Shown one piece after another: positions 58,501 through 58,779 of a DNA stretch of 58,779 nt (positions are counted from its first letter, which is position 1; each line of letters starts with the position of its first letter). Source of the DNA: an uncultured Eubacteriales bacterium (lineage in GTDB: Bacteria; Bacillota; Clostridia; Christensenellales; Aristaeellaceae); contig CADBEB010000028.1 in assembly GCA_902793605.1 (NCBI GenBank), positions 1 through 58,779 on the forward strand, in the 5' to 3' direction. The notes beneath the pieces are model-generated. The model searched no databases. It was not told where the DNA came from and saw nothing but the letters and a program-made list of their open reading frames with translations. The translations under genes and the position numbers were made by a program.

Positions 58501-58779
58501 CTCTGCCTCCCGGCAGATTCTATCACCGATACCACTGCCCGTCAAATGAAGCCGACCCGAAAACATCAGGCAGAAAAGAAAGAATCGATCAATAAACTCA
58601 TTATGCCGAAGGGGTTTACTGGGGCGACCGGAAAATCTCCTCAGAAAGCCCCCTTATCCGGTCCTGTACCTTCCCAAAATAATGTATAAGTACAATACAT
58701 AGGTAACAAAAAAGAAAAAAAGAGAGAACCAAGTGGTATAGTGTTAAGCGACCAAACCAACACAAAAGCCAGGAGGTTC
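58501..58779. promoter_or_regulatory. Intergenic region ending in a plus-strand ribosome binding site
   Basis: No gene is seen in the 279 bp. The last bases include AGGAGG (58771-58776), a perfect ribosome binding site, so a plus-strand gene starts within about 10 bp beyond the window. The A-rich 58700-58735 stretch and TATAGT near 58738 may belong to its promoter, but no -35 is convincing. Confidence 0.6.

Noticed and set aside
1..58779. tRNA, rRNA or CRISPR array
   Set aside because: No clover-leaf with a T-arm motif, no rRNA core sequence and no regularly spaced short repeats were seen on either strand; a covariance search would be needed to be certain.

Overview
The window looks like a chromosomal segment of an uncultured gut- or rumen-type Clostridia (Bacillota). 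Pointers are the strong AGGAGG ribosome binding sites, DUF1848, DUF6320 and AmmeMemoRadiSam genes, an HPr/enzyme I pair, a MalY/PatB aminotransferase and a MoxR/DUF58/VWA operon. A Christensenellales/Aristaeella-like source is a guess that only a phylogeny could settle. Coding is mostly on the minus strand. No rRNA, tRNA or CRISPR array was seen.

Positions 1 to about 10,280 are accessory. The start of a secreted protein and a stand-alone receiver come first. Then follows an AT-richer island: a small serine recombinase flanked by two copies of a 14-bp sequence, an XRE regulator behind two phased palindromes, a MobA/MobC relaxosome with a self-overlapping promoter/operator and a hairpin-rich oriT-like stretch, a DUF3800 protein, a defence-type reverse transcriptase preceded by a folded RNA-like element, a 165-aa partner, a GNAT acetyltransferase, a possible small RNA, and the 3' end of a broken AlbA_2-type gene. 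A 212-bp direct repeat, about 91% identical by eye and carrying GTTATCA palindromes, brackets the last three.

Positions 10,287 to 12,530 hold a secreted alpha/beta-hydrolase and, divergent from it, a good promoter driving a Nif11-type RiPP precursor. Its core has cysteines every fourth residue, and a 78-aa companion gene follows. No maturase is visible. A decayed membrane HD-GYP gene comes next. From 12,588 to 26,353 there are metabolic and envelope genes: a UbiB-type kinase-like protein with its DUF308 neighbour, flavodoxin-fold and glyoxalase-fold proteins, DUF1848, an MBL-rubredoxin fusion, an HD hydrolase, a PreA-type dihydropyrimidine dehydrogenase, a secreted tyrosine phosphatase, PatB, and three exported proteins.

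Positions 26,438 to 35,248 carry an AmmeMemoRadiSam pair, a Cof-type HAD phosphatase, a PTS core (enzyme I, HPr, IIA-Glc) with no membrane permease nearby, an amylosucrase-like GH13 enzyme and a ParB-like/HAD-like fusion. Positions 35,324 to 39,112 are an Opp-type ABC transporter without its binding protein. After an iorA remnant come a MATE exporter, a CapA-like protein and a SUV3-like RNA helicase.

Positions 44,410 to 56,283 are one long, tightly packed minus-strand unit: a large exported protein, ABC-2 ATPase and permease, a coiled-coil membrane protein, a MoxR ATPase, DUF58, and two VWA membrane proteins. It probably builds or remodels an envelope complex. A DUF6320 protein with its condensation-fold acyltransferase closes the window, and a ribosome binding site at the very end announces a plus-strand gene outside. 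Several families of short palindromic repeats are scattered between genes and, in at least one case, inside one.
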